A stretch of DNA of 64,000 bases, from positions 62,001 through 126,000 of the forward strand of contig NZ_QEXM01000045.1 in the NCBI RefSeq assembly GCF_004127445.1, given 5' to 3'. The DNA is from Streptomyces alfalfae (GTDB lineage Bacteria; Actinomycetota; Actinomycetes; Streptomycetales; Streptomycetaceae). Below are positions 28,358-37,090 of this stretch, piece after piece (the stretch's first letter is position 1; the number at the start of each line of letters is the position of its first letter). The notes beneath the pieces were generated by a model. That model was not told the DNA's origin. It ran no database searches and saw only the letters and a list, made by a program, of their open reading frames with translations. The position numbers and the translations under genes were made by a program.

Positions 28358-30312
28358 CCATGAGCGCGGGCTGGTACCTGCGGCGGCTCGCCCGGATGGG
28401 ACCGCGGGAGGTCGGCGGCCGGGTGGGCGACACGGTGCGCAGGCGCCGCTGGCGGTCGGCGCGGCTGCCCTGCCCGCGCGTGACCGGCGCCCGGTTCACC
28501 GCGGTCCTGCCCGAGGGGGCGCTCGCCTCGGTGCCGCCGGACGCCGTGAAGCGCCTGGTCGCCGAGGCGGACCGGCTGATGGCCGGGCACGCCGAGTTCT
28601 TCGGGGTGCGCCGCGACGACCTGACCGACCCCGACTGGTGGCACGACCCGAAGACCGGCCGCAGGGCCCCCTGGGGCTACGCCTTCGACGTGCCGTACCG
28701 GAACGAGGACGCGGTCGGGGACATCAAGCAGATCTGGGAGCCGTCCCGGCACCAGTACCTCACCGTGCTCGCCGCCGCCTACGCGGTCACCGGGCACGAG
28801 CGGTACGCCGAGCGGGTGGCCGAGCACCTGCGGTCGTGGTGGGCGGCCAACCCTCCGCTGCGCGGCGTGCACTGGATCAGCGGCATCGAGCTGGGCATCC
28901 GGCTGCTCTCCTGGGTGTGGGTCCGCCGGCTGCTCGACGGCTGGTCCGGCGCGGCCGGTCTCTTCGAGGACAATCCGGTGGCGCTCCGGCAGATCTGGCA
29001 CCACCAGCGCTGGCTGGCCGCCTTCCCCAGCCGGGGTTCCTCGGCGAACAACCACGTCATCGCGGAGGCCGCCGGTCAGGCCGCCGCGGCCTGCGCGTTC
29101 GGGTGGTTCCCCGACTCGGAGCGCTGGCGCGACGACGCGCTGCGCTCCCTCGAACGGCACCTGCGGAGCAACACCTTCGGCTCCGGTCTCAACCGCGAAC
29201 TGGCCACCGAGTACCACGGACTCGTCCTGGAGCTCGGTCTGGCCGCGGTCGCCGAGGCGGACGCCGCCGGGGTGCCGGTGCCCGGGGCCGTGCGGCTCGT
29301 GCTGCTCCGGATGACGGACGCCCTCGCGGCCGTCGTGGACAACCGGTTGCGGCCGCCGCGCCAGGGGGACGCCGACGACGGGCACGGCCTGGTCGTGGAC
29401 GGCGCGGGCACCGACCGGTGGGGTTCGCTGCTCGCCACCGGGGACGCCGTGTTCGGGCGGCTCGACTGGTGGCCCGCGGTGACCGGCGCCGATGTGCGCA
29501 CCCCGCTCCTGGCCTCGCTCATCCGCCCGTACCCGGGGAAGGGGAGCACGCGGGCCGTGACGCGCCCGGCGCGCCGGCCGGTGCACTTCCCCGACGCGGG
29601 CATGTCCGTCCTGCGCGGCCCCGGGGAGATCTGGTGCCGCTGCGACGGCGGTCCGCACGGCTTCCTCTCCATCGCCGCGCACGCACACGCCGACGCGCTC
29701 TCCGTGGAGGTGCGGCACGACGGGGTCGACGTGCTCGCCGACCCGGGGACGTTCTGCTACCACGGGCAGCCCCAGTGGCGGCAGTACTTCCGCTCGACCC
29801 TCGGCCACAACACCCTGCAACTGGACGGCGCCGACCAGTCCGTCTCGGGCGGCCCCTTCCTGTGGACCCGGCACGCCCGCAGCCGCGTCCTGGTCGCGGA
29901 CACCTCCGATCCGAAGGTGGCCCGCTGGTGCGCCGAACACGACGGCTACCAGCGCTCCACGCACCGCCGCCGGGTGGAACTAAGGGCGGATAGCCGCGAG
30001 TTACGCGTTGTCGACGAGGTGCGCGGCCCCAGCCGGGCGGCACGTCTGGCCTTCCACCTCGGTCCCGCGGTCACCGCGGACCTGGTGGGCAGCCGGGCGG
30101 TGCTGACCTGGACCCGGGACGGCGAGGACCGCTCGGCGGTGCTCGACCTGCCCGGGGAGCTGACCTGGCGGGCCCATCGCGGGGAGACCGATCCGCCGCT
30201 GGGCTGGTACTCCCCCGGCTTCGGGCGCAAGGAACCCGCCACGACGCTGGTCGGCACGGGCTTCGCCGACGGCGTGACGGGGTTCACCACCGTACTCAGG
30301 TTCCGCGGCTAG
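28354..30312 (+). CDS. Heparinase II/III-family protein
   Basis: Protein of 652 aa with an N-terminal alpha-toroid domain (GIRLLSWVWVRRLL, NNHVIAEAAG) and a C-terminal beta-sandwich containing HAHADALSVEV, the family's conserved region with catalytic/metal histidines, and GHNTLQLDGADQS. Members cleave uronic-acid-containing polysaccharides by beta-elimination. No signal peptide is visible, as is common for the type found in exopolysaccharide operons, so location is unclear. A TTA codon occurs at codon 550, inside a patch of rare codons (CTA, AGG, GAT, TTA, GTT). It is coupled to the previous gene by ATGA. Confidence 0.85.
   Translation: MTMSAGWYLRRLARMGPREVGGRVGDTVRRRRWRSARLPCPRVTGARFTAVLPEGALASVPPDAVKRLVAEADRLMAGHAEFFGVRRDDLTDPDWWHDPKTGRRAPWGYAFDVPYRNEDAVGDIKQIWEPSRHQYLTVLAAAYAVTGHERYAERVAEHLRSWWAANPPLRGVHWISGIELGIRLLSWVWVRRLLDGWSGAAGLFEDNPVALRQIWHHQRWLAAFPSRGSSANNHVIAEAAGQAAAACAFGWFPDSERWRDDALRSLERHLRSNTFGSGLNRELATEYHGLVLELGLAAVAEADAAGVPVPGAVRLVLLRMTDALAAVVDNRLRPPRQGDADDGHGLVVDGAGTDRWGSLLATGDAVFGRLDWWPAVTGADVRTPLLASLIRPYPGKGSTRAVTRPARRPVHFPDAGMSVLRGPGEIWCRCDGGPHGFLSIAAHAHADALSVEVRHDGVDVLADPGTFCYHGQPQWRQYFRSTLGHNTLQLDGADQSVSGGPFLWTRHARSRVLVADTSDPKVARWCAEHDGYQRSTHRRRVELRADSRELRVVDEVRGPSRAARLAFHLGPAVTADLVGSRAVLTWTRDGEDRSAVLDLPGELTWRAHRGETDPPLGWYSPGFGRKEPATTLVGTGFADGVTGFTTVLRFRG
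30001..30003 (+). other. TTA leucine codon in the heparinase II/III gene (codon 550)
   Basis: The frame reads GAG TTA CGC (E-L-R). The surrounding 12 codons include CTA, AGG, GAT, AGC and GTT, unlike the strongly GC-ending codons on both sides. In Streptomyces a TTA codon makes translation depend on the bldA tRNA. Confidence 0.85.
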
Positions 30313-30325
30313 GAGAGGGGGACGC

Positions 30326-31870
30326 GTGGGGTTCATGTGGCGGCGCCTGGCCGCGCCGGCGGCACCGCTGGCGCTGGTCCTGCTGGCGAGCGGCTGTACG
30401 GGCACGTCGGACCGCCCGGCGGAGCCGATCGGCGAGCCCTCCGCGTCCGGGGCGCGTTCCACGGCGGTGGCCCGGGTGTGCGCCGAGCCGGCGGCCGGTC
30501 CCGCCAAGCCGCCGAAGGGCGCGGTGACGGTCGACCCCGCGGTGGTCGGCGACCTGGCGGCGAAGACCAGGAGCCATCCGCCGAACACCACGTTCTGGCT
30601 GCGGCCGGGCAAGCACCGCCTCAAGCCCGAGCGCTACGCCCAGGTCATGACCAAGAAGGGCAACCGCTACGTCGGGGCGCCGGGCGCGGTGCTCGACGGC
30701 CGGAAGAAGAACCAGTACGCGTTCAGCGGCACCGCACCCGGCGTCACCATCCGCCATCTGACCGTCCAGCGTTTCGTCGCGCCCCACAACGAGGGCGTGG
30801 TCAACCACGACATGGCCGACGGATGGGTGATCGAGCACGCGAAGATCCAGTACAACTCCGGCGCCGGGCTGATGGCCGGCGCCCGCCAGGAGGTGCGCGC
30901 CAACTGCCTGCGCGAGAACGGCCAGTACGGGATGAACGCGTACAAGACCGGTGACTCCATCGAGGGCCTGGTCGTCGAGGACAACGAGATCGTCGGCAAC
31001 AACACCGACGACTGGGAGCGGCGGCAGCGGGGCTGCGGCTGCACGGGAGGCGTCAAGTTCTGGGCCGTCGACGGCGCGGAGATCCGCGGCAACTGGGTGC
31101 ACGACAACCGCGGGGCCGGGCTGTGGGCGGACAACAACAACAACGACTTCCGCATCGAGGACAACGTCCTCGAAAGCAACGACGGCGCCGCGCTCATGTA
31201 CGAGACCAGCTACAACGCGGTCATCCGGAACAACACGATCCGGCGGAACAACTGGGTCGAGGGCCGCAAGTACGCCGGGCGCGGCGACGACTTCCCGTAC
31301 GCGACGATCTACATCTCCGAGGCGGGCGGTGAGCCGCGGGTCCGGGCCCGCACGGACAAGATCGAGATCTACCGGAACGTGCTGGAGGACAACTGGTCCG
31401 GGATCACCCTGTGGGAGAACGCCGACCGGTTCTGCAACAGCCCGGCCAACACCTCCACCGGCTACTGCACGTTGCTGGTGAAGGACACCGACCGCTGCGC
31501 ACGGCCGGGGATCGCCAAGGCGCCCCTCTACTCCGACTGCCGGTGGAAGACCCAGCGGGTGGACATCCACGACAACCGCTTCACGCTCGACCCGTCCGTC
31601 GTCACGTGCTCGGCGGAGTGCGGCCGCATGGCGGTGCTCGCCAACTACGGCACCTACCCGAAGTGGTCGCCGTACAAGGGCAAGCGGGTGGCCGAGGCGA
31701 TCACCCATGAGCAGGGAAACCGCTGGCACGACAACGTCTACCGCGGGCCGTGGAGCTTCGTCGCCGTCGACACGAGCCGGAAGCTCGACTCCGGGCAGTG
31801 GCAGGACGCGCCGTACCGGCAGGACGCGGGCAGCACCTTCGAGGCGCGGGCCGGTGGTCGCGATGGGTGA
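30326..31870 (+). CDS. Secreted right-handed beta-helix lipoprotein (uronan lyase/epimerase-like)
   Basis: Protein of 514 aa with an N-terminal lipoprotein signal (basic MWRR, hydrophobic APLALVLLASGC with the lipid cysteine near residue 24). A parallel beta-helix with repeated Asn-containing rungs follows (VEDNEIVGNN, IRGNWVHDNRG, IEDNVLESNDG, VIRNNTIRRNN). This fold is used by polysaccharide lyases and mannuronan C5-epimerases. Acting outside the cell on the polymer is inferred from the signal and the operon. Catalytic residues cannot be assigned by eye. It starts at a GTG with GGAGAGGGG upstream. Confidence 0.8.
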   Translation: MGFMWRRLAAPAAPLALVLLASGCTGTSDRPAEPIGEPSASGARSTAVARVCAEPAAGPAKPPKGAVTVDPAVVGDLAAKTRSHPPNTTFWLRPGKHRLKPERYAQVMTKKGNRYVGAPGAVLDGRKKNQYAFSGTAPGVTIRHLTVQRFVAPHNEGVVNHDMADGWVIEHAKIQYNSGAGLMAGARQEVRANCLRENGQYGMNAYKTGDSIEGLVVEDNEIVGNNTDDWERRQRGCGCTGGVKFWAVDGAEIRGNWVHDNRGAGLWADNNNNDFRIEDNVLESNDGAALMYETSYNAVIRNNTIRRNNWVEGRKYAGRGDDFPYATIYISEAGGEPRVRARTDKIEIYRNVLEDNWSGITLWENADRFCNSPANTSTGYCTLLVKDTDRCARPGIAKAPLYSDCRWKTQRVDIHDNRFTLDPSVVTCSAECGRMAVLANYGTYPKWSPYKGKRVAEAITHEQGNRWHDNVYRGPWSFVAVDTSRKLDSGQWQDAPYRQDAGSTFEARAGGRDG

Positions 31871-33155
31871 AGCCCCGATGGGTGAGGACCCGATGCGCGG
31901 GGCGCCGCGGGACCGGCCGGTTCCGCGGCCCGCCCGCACGCCCAGGGCCGTAGCGGTCGTCTGGGCGCTGCTCGGCCTCAACACGCTCGGCTCCGCCGGG
32001 GCGAAGACCATCGTCACCATCCCCCGCTCCCTGATCCAGATGGTCACCATGGGCGCGCTCGTCGCCGCGTTCACGCTGGCGCTCGCGCTCAACCTCCGGC
32101 TGCGCGTGCGCCCCAGCGCCTTCGTGTTCCTGCTGACCCTGCTGCTCGTGCCGAGCGTGATCTCCAGCGCGAACCTGGAGGTCGGGTTCGGCGCGCTGTT
32201 CCGCTGCGCCCGCCTGGCCCTGTTCGTCGCCACGCTGTGGCTGCTCAGCCGCTGGTGGGACGGCAGCCTGACGTTCGTCAGGCACCACATCCGGATGTAC
32301 TTCGCGGTCCTCGGGTCGGTGGCCGCCGGCCTCGTCATCTCGCCGGGCACGGCCATGCCCGAGTACTACGGCGGACGCCTCGTCGGCGCGCTGTGGCCGC
32401 TCACCCCGCCGCAGATCGGCCAGTACGCCGCCGTCATCATCGGGCTCACCGTGCTGCTGGTGCTCGGCCGCCGCGCCGACGGGGCCGGCGCGGCGGTCGT
32501 CATCGTGCCCTCGGTCGTGCTGCTCGCGCTGACCCACACCCGTACGGCGACGCTGGGCCTGCTCATCGGGCTGACGCTGGCGATCGGCTCGCTCGTCCTG
32601 ACCAGCGCGGCGGCCCGCCGGTTCTTCACCTGGACGGTGCTGTGCGCCGTGGTGGCCGCCGCGGCGTTCAGCTCCGCGCTCCAGGCGTGGTACCTGCGCG
32701 GGCAGAGCCAGGAGAACCTCTCCAGCCTCACCGGCCGGGCCAAGGTCTGGGACGCCCTGCTCGCGGAGCCCAGGACGACGGCGGAGCAGTTGTTCGGAAC
32801 GGGCCTCGGCGACAAGTCGTTCGGCGGGCTGCCGATCGACAACAGCTGGCTGGCCGTCTACCAGGAGCAGGGGCTGGTCGGCGCCGCCGTCGTGGCGGCG
32901 TTCGTCGTCGTGCTCGCCGGCGTCGCGCTGCTGCGCCCGCCGTCGCTGCAGCGGGCCTGCGCGATCTTCCTGATCAGCTACTGCGGGATCTCCTCGTACA
33001 CCGAGGCCGGACTCGGCGACGCCTCGCCGTACCTGCTGCACCTGGCCCTGGCCGCCACCCTGCTCGCGGCGCCCGCCGCGGCGCCCCGCCCGCCGGCGCC
33101 CCCGGCCCCTCGACGACGTGTCCCGAGCTGGGCCCGGGACCGGAAGGTGAACTGA
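31863..33155 (+). CDS. Wzy/O-antigen-ligase-type membrane polymerase
   Basis: Integral membrane protein of about 430 aa with ten or more hydrophobic helices and a large external loop containing GRAKVWDALLAEPRTTAEQLFGTG, which resembles the Wzy_C/WaaL loop (motif around GR..W and LFG.G). It would polymerise lipid-linked repeat units on the outer face of the membrane. The ATG at 31863 overlaps the previous gene by 8 bases; ATGs at 31878 and 31893 are alternatives. A Pro-rich cytoplasmic tail ends the protein. Confidence 0.78.
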   Translation: MGEAPMGEDPMRGAPRDRPVPRPARTPRAVAVVWALLGLNTLGSAGAKTIVTIPRSLIQMVTMGALVAAFTLALALNLRLRVRPSAFVFLLTLLLVPSVISSANLEVGFGALFRCARLALFVATLWLLSRWWDGSLTFVRHHIRMYFAVLGSVAAGLVISPGTAMPEYYGGRLVGALWPLTPPQIGQYAAVIIGLTVLLVLGRRADGAGAAVVIVPSVVLLALTHTRTATLGLLIGLTLAIGSLVLTSAAARRFFTWTVLCAVVAAAAFSSALQAWYLRGQSQENLSSLTGRAKVWDALLAEPRTTAEQLFGTGLGDKSFGGLPIDNSWLAVYQEQGLVGAAVVAAFVVVLAGVALLRPPSLQRACAIFLISYCGISSYTEAGLGDASPYLLHLALAATLLAAPAAAPRPPAPPAPRRRVPSWARDRKVN

Positions 33156-33157
33156 CC

Positions 33158-34402
33158 ATGCACGTCCTCGTGGTGCACAACCGCTACTCATCGGCGCAGC
33201 CGAGCGGCGAGAACCGGGTCGTCGACGAAGAGGTGGCCCTGCTGCGCGCGGCAGGCCACCGGGTCGAGGTGTTCGAGCGGCGCAGCGACGACATCGCCGC
33301 GCGGTCCCTGCTCGCCAAGGCCGCGGTGCCGCTCCTGGTGCCGTGGAACCCGGCGGTCCGCAGGGAGCTCACCGCCCGGCTCCGCGCCGAGCGGCCCGAC
33401 GTGGTGCACGTCCACAACGTCTTCCCGCTCCTGTCCCCGGCGGTGCTCGCGGCCTGCGCCGACGCCGGTGTGCCCGTCGTCGCCACGCTGCACAACTACA
33501 CCCAGGTCTGCCCGCCCGGCACGCTGCACCGCGACGGCGGCCGCTGCACCGAGTGCGTCGGGTCGAAGGCGTCGCTGCCCGCCGTCCGGCACGGCTGCTA
33601 CCGCGACTCCCGGCTCGCGACGGTGCCGCTCGCGGTCAGCCTGACGGTCAACCGGCGGCGCTGGTGGTCCGGGGTGGAGCGGTTCTTCTGCATCTCCGCG
33701 GCGCAGCGCGACGTGCTGGTGCGGTCGGGCATGCCGCCCGAGCGGCTGATGGTGAAGCACAACTTCGTGCCCGACGCGGGCCCTCGCCGGACGGGCCCCG
33801 GCGAGCATCTGCTCTTCCTCGGCCGGCTCGCGGAGGCCAAGGGCGTGCGGCTGCTCATGACGGCGTGGGACGAGATCGCCGCGCGGGGCGGCGTGGGCGT
33901 GCCGCTCGCGCTCGTCGGCGCGGGGCCGCTGGAGCGGGAGGTGGCGGCCTGGGCGGCGGGCCGGGACGACGTGCGCCACCTCGGCCTGTACGACCCGGCG
34001 CGGTGCCGGCAGGCCGTCGCGCGGTCGGTCGCCATGGTGGCTCCGTCGATGGCGATGGAGACGTTCGGCCTGGTGGTCGCGGAGGCGATGGCGGCGGGGG
34101 TGCCGTCCGTCGCCGCCGGTCACGGCGCCTTCGTCGAGCTCGTCGAGGACGGCGTGAGCGGGCTGCTGCACCGGCCGGGCGATGCCGCCTCGCTGGCGTC
34201 CCGGATACGCCGGATCACGGGCGACCCGGCCCGCAACCAGGAGATGGGCCAGGCGGCCCGGCGCCGCTACGAGCAGGGCTTCAGCCCGGCCGTCGGTCTC
34301 GAACGCCTGGTGGAGGGATACCGCACCGCGATCGCGGGTCGGTCAGCACTGGCTCGCGGCGGGGACACGCGCGCGAGCAGGGGGGATGGGGACAGCAGAT
34401 GA
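33158..34402 (+). CDS. GT4-family glycosyltransferase
   Basis: GT-B glycosyltransferase of 414 aa. The N-terminal domain starts MHVLVVHNRYSSAQPSGENRVVDEE and contains VHVHNVFPLLSP. The C-terminal domain has LLFLGRLAEAKGVRLL and APSMAMETFGLVVAEAMAAGVP with the nucleotide-sugar-binding E(x7)E pattern. A conserved insert CPPGTLHRDGG/CTEC is seen in GT4 enzymes of O-antigen loci. AAGGTGA precedes the ATG. It overlaps the next gene by ATGA. Confidence 0.87.
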   Translation: MHVLVVHNRYSSAQPSGENRVVDEEVALLRAAGHRVEVFERRSDDIAARSLLAKAAVPLLVPWNPAVRRELTARLRAERPDVVHVHNVFPLLSPAVLAACADAGVPVVATLHNYTQVCPPGTLHRDGGRCTECVGSKASLPAVRHGCYRDSRLATVPLAVSLTVNRRRWWSGVERFFCISAAQRDVLVRSGMPPERLMVKHNFVPDAGPRRTGPGEHLLFLGRLAEAKGVRLLMTAWDEIAARGGVGVPLALVGAGPLEREVAAWAAGRDDVRHLGLYDPARCRQAVARSVAMVAPSMAMETFGLVVAEAMAAGVPSVAAGHGAFVELVEDGVSGLLHRPGDAASLASRIRRITGDPARNQEMGQAARRRYEQGFSPAVGLERLVEGYRTAIAGRSALARGGDTRASRGDGDSR

Positions 34403-35652
34403 CTCAATGCCGACTCTGCGGCTCGCACGCGATGGCGAGCGTCGTGGACCTTGGGGCGACGCCCCCGTGCGAGAGCTTTCTCGCCGCGGACCAGCTGGAC
34501 GAGCCGGAGCCCGCGTACCCGCTGCACCTGCGGGTCTGCACGGACTGCTGGCTGGCGCAGATCCCGCCGCTGATCACGCCGGAGGAGACGTTCGAGGAGT
34601 ACGCGTACTTCTCCTCGTTCTCGACCTCCTGGGTGGAGCACGCGCGCACGTACGTCGACGACGCCGTGCGGCGGGTGGGGCTCGGCCCCGGCTCCTTCGT
34701 GGCCGAGGTCGCGAGCAACGACGGGTACCTGCTGCGACACGTGGTGGACCGGGGCATCCGCTGCCTGGGCATCGAGCCGTCGGTGAACGTCGGCGCGGCG
34801 GCCCGGGAAGCGGGCGTGCCCACGCTCACGGAGTTCCTGAGCCCGGCGACCGGCGCGGCCGTCCGTGCCGAGCACGGCCCGGCGGACCTGGTCGTGGCCA
34901 ACAACGTGTACGCGCACATCCCCGACGTGATCGGGTTCACCCAGGGGCTGCGCGCCCTGGTGGCCGACGACGGCTGGGTCTCCATCGAGGTGCAGCACCT
35001 GCTGACCCTGATCGAGCAGAACCAGTACGACACGATCTACCACGAGCACTTCCAGTACTACACGGTCGCGTCCGCGATCCGGGCGCTCGCCGCCGGCGGA
35101 CTCGCCCTCGCGGACGTGGAGCTGCTGCCCACGCACGGCGGCTCCATCCGGCTGTGGGCGCGGCCCGCCGAGGCGGCCGGTGAGCCGACCCGGGCGGTGG
35201 CCGACGTGCTGGCCAGGGAGAAGGCCGCCGGGCTCCAGGAGCTGTCCGGTTACACCGAGTTCTCCGCCCGGGTCGCCAAGGTGCGCAGGGACCTGTTGAA
35301 GTTCCTCGTCGAGGCCGCCGAGCGCGGGGAGACGGTCGTCGGGTACGGCGCCCCCGGCAAGGGCAACACCCTGCTCAACCACTGCGGCATCCGGCCCGAC
35401 CTGCTCGCGTACACGGTCGACCGCAACCCCTACAAGCACGGCAGGTTCACCCCGGGCACCCGCGTCCCGGTCCTGCCGCCCGAGCGGATAGCCGAGGACA
35501 AGCCGGACTACGTCCTGGTCCTGCCGTGGAACCTGCGGGCCGAACTGGTCGAGCAGCTGTCGTACGTGCACGAGTGGGGCGGCCGTCTCGTCTTTCCCAT
35601 CCCGGAACTCAGCGTCGTCGAGGACGCGTCTTCGGAAGAGGTCACAGCATGA
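34399..35652 (+). CDS. NDP-sugar C-methyltransferase-like SAM enzyme
   Basis: Protein of 417 aa with the three-part layout of NDP-hexose C-3-methyltransferases (TylCIII/EvaC class): an N-terminal zinc-binding domain with paired cysteines (CRLCGS, CTDC), a central SAM-binding Rossmann domain (FVAEVASNDGYLL, the DG motif), a catalytic-like YHEHFQYY, and a C-terminal domain with GYGAPGKGNTLLNHCGI. It probably methylates a keto-sugar nucleotide, making a branched sugar. It is the first gene of a tightly coupled five-gene cassette. Confidence 0.82.
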   Translation: MTQCRLCGSHAMASVVDLGATPPCESFLAADQLDEPEPAYPLHLRVCTDCWLAQIPPLITPEETFEEYAYFSSFSTSWVEHARTYVDDAVRRVGLGPGSFVAEVASNDGYLLRHVVDRGIRCLGIEPSVNVGAAAREAGVPTLTEFLSPATGAAVRAEHGPADLVVANNVYAHIPDVIGFTQGLRALVADDGWVSIEVQHLLTLIEQNQYDTIYHEHFQYYTVASAIRALAAGGLALADVELLPTHGGSIRLWARPAEAAGEPTRAVADVLAREKAAGLQELSGYTEFSARVAKVRRDLLKFLVEAAERGETVVGYGAPGKGNTLLNHCGIRPDLLAYTVDRNPYKHGRFTPGTRVPVLPPERIAEDKPDYVLVLPWNLRAELVEQLSYVHEWGGRLVFPIPELSVVEDASSEEVTA

Positions 35653-36443
35653 AGGTCGTTCTGTTCTGCGGCGGCTACGGGATGCGGATGCGCAGCGGCG
35701 CCGCGGACGACGTGCCCAAGCCCATGGCGATGGTCGGCCCGCGCCCGCTGATCTGGCACGTCATGCGCTACTACGCGCACTTCGGGCACAAGGAGTTCAT
35801 CCTGTGCCTCGGTTACGGCGCCCACCACATCAAGGACTTCTTCCTCAACTACGAGGAGACGACGTCCAACGACTTCGTGCTGCGCGGCGGCAGGACCGAG
35901 CTCCTGACCACCGACATCTCGGACTGGACGATCACCTTCGCCCAGACCGGCATCGAGTCGCCGATCGGCGAGCGGCTCCGCCGGGTGCGCCACCACCTGG
36001 ACGGCGACGAGATGTTCCTCGCCAACTACGCCGACGTGCTCACCGACGCCCCGCTGCCGGAGATGATCGACAAGTTCTCCCGGCGCGACGCCGGCGCGTC
36101 GATGATGGTCGTGCCGCCGCAGTCCTCGTTCCACTGCGTGGAGCTGGGCGACGACGGCCTGGTGGGCGGCATCACCGCGGTGAGCGAACTGCCGCTGTGG
36201 GAGAACGGCGGCTACTTCGTGCTCCGCCAGGAGGTCTTCGACCACATACCGGAGAACGGTGACCTGGTCGCCGACGGCTGCGCCCGGCTCGCCAAGGCTG
36301 GCCGCCTGGTGGCGCACCAGCACCGCGGTTTCTGGAAGCCGACCGACACGGTGAAGGAGCGGGCCGCGCTCGACGCCGCCTACACCCGGGGCGACCGCCC
36401 CTGGGCCGTGTGGGAGCGGGACACCGCCGGGGTGGACGCGTGA
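35649..36443 (+). CDS. Glucose-1-phosphate cytidylyltransferase-like nucleotidyltransferase
   Basis: Sugar nucleotidyltransferase of 264 aa with the signature LFCGGYGMRMRSG and DVPKPMAMVGPRPLIWH, and the cytidylyltransferase-type SNDFVLRGG and GFWKPTDTVKERAALD near the C-terminus. It would activate hexose-1-phosphate as a CDP-sugar, the usual entry to CDP-deoxy and branched sugars. Its start overlaps the methyltransferase stop. No CDP-glucose 4,6-dehydratase of the ordinary type is seen in the window, so the later steps are uncertain. Confidence 0.85.
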   Translation: MKVVLFCGGYGMRMRSGAADDVPKPMAMVGPRPLIWHVMRYYAHFGHKEFILCLGYGAHHIKDFFLNYEETTSNDFVLRGGRTELLTTDISDWTITFAQTGIESPIGERLRRVRHHLDGDEMFLANYADVLTDAPLPEMIDKFSRRDAGASMMVVPPQSSFHCVELGDDGLVGGITAVSELPLWENGGYFVLRQEVFDHIPENGDLVADGCARLAKAGRLVAHQHRGFWKPTDTVKERAALDAAYTRGDRPWAVWERDTAGVDA

Positions 36444-37087
36444 TCCGGCTTTCCACCCGGCCCCTGGAGCGGATCGTCGCCGTGGGCGCGCACTGCGACG
36501 ACATCGCCATCGGCGCGGGCGGCACGCTCCTCGCCATGTGCGCGGCGCGGCCGGGCCTCCGCGTCGACGCGCTGGTGCTCACCGGCGGCGGCAGCGAGCG
36601 GGAGCAGGAGGAGCAGGCCGCGCTCGCCGCCTTCTGCCCGGGCGCCGATCTGCGGCTCACCGTGCTGAAGCTGTCGGACGGCCGGCTGCCCGCGCAGTGG
36701 GACGAGGCGAAGGCCGCGGTCGAGGAGCTGCGCGGGCAGAGCGACCCCGACCTCGTGCTCGCCCCGCGCACCGACGACGCCCACCAGGACCACCGCGGCC
36801 TGGCCGCGCTCATGACCACCGCGTTCCGCGACCACCTCGTACTGGGCTACGAGATCGTCAAGTGGGACGGCGACCTCGGCCGCATGGCCGCGTACCAGCC
36901 GCTGTCGCCGGAGACCGCCGAGGAGAAGGTGCGGCTCCTCCAGGAGCACTACCCCTCGCAGCGGCACCGGCCCTGGTACGACCGGGAGGCCTTCCTCGGT
37001 CTCGCCCGCATCCGCGGCATCGAATGCCACGCGCGTTACGCCGAGGCGTTCGCCGTCACCAAACTCACTCTCGACCTGGGGGAATGA
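36440..37087 (+). CDS. PIG-L/LmbE-family deacetylase
   Basis: Protein of 215 aa with the zinc-binding motif AHCDDIAIGAGGTLL near residue 20 and PRTDDAHQDHRGLA near residue 113, the standard metal and catalytic sites of GlcNAc-type deacetylases. In this cassette it may deacetylate an acylamino sugar before or after transfer. The GTG start overlaps the cytidylyltransferase stop (GTGA). Substrate unknown. Confidence 0.85.
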   Translation: MIRLSTRPLERIVAVGAHCDDIAIGAGGTLLAMCAARPGLRVDALVLTGGGSEREQEEQAALAAFCPGADLRLTVLKLSDGRLPAQWDEAKAAVEELRGQSDPDLVLAPRTDDAHQDHRGLAALMTTAFRDHLVLGYEIVKWDGDLGRMAAYQPLSPETAEEKVRLLQEHYPSQRHRPWYDREAFLGLARIRGIECHARYAEAFAVTKLTLDLGE

Positions 37088-37090
37088 ACC

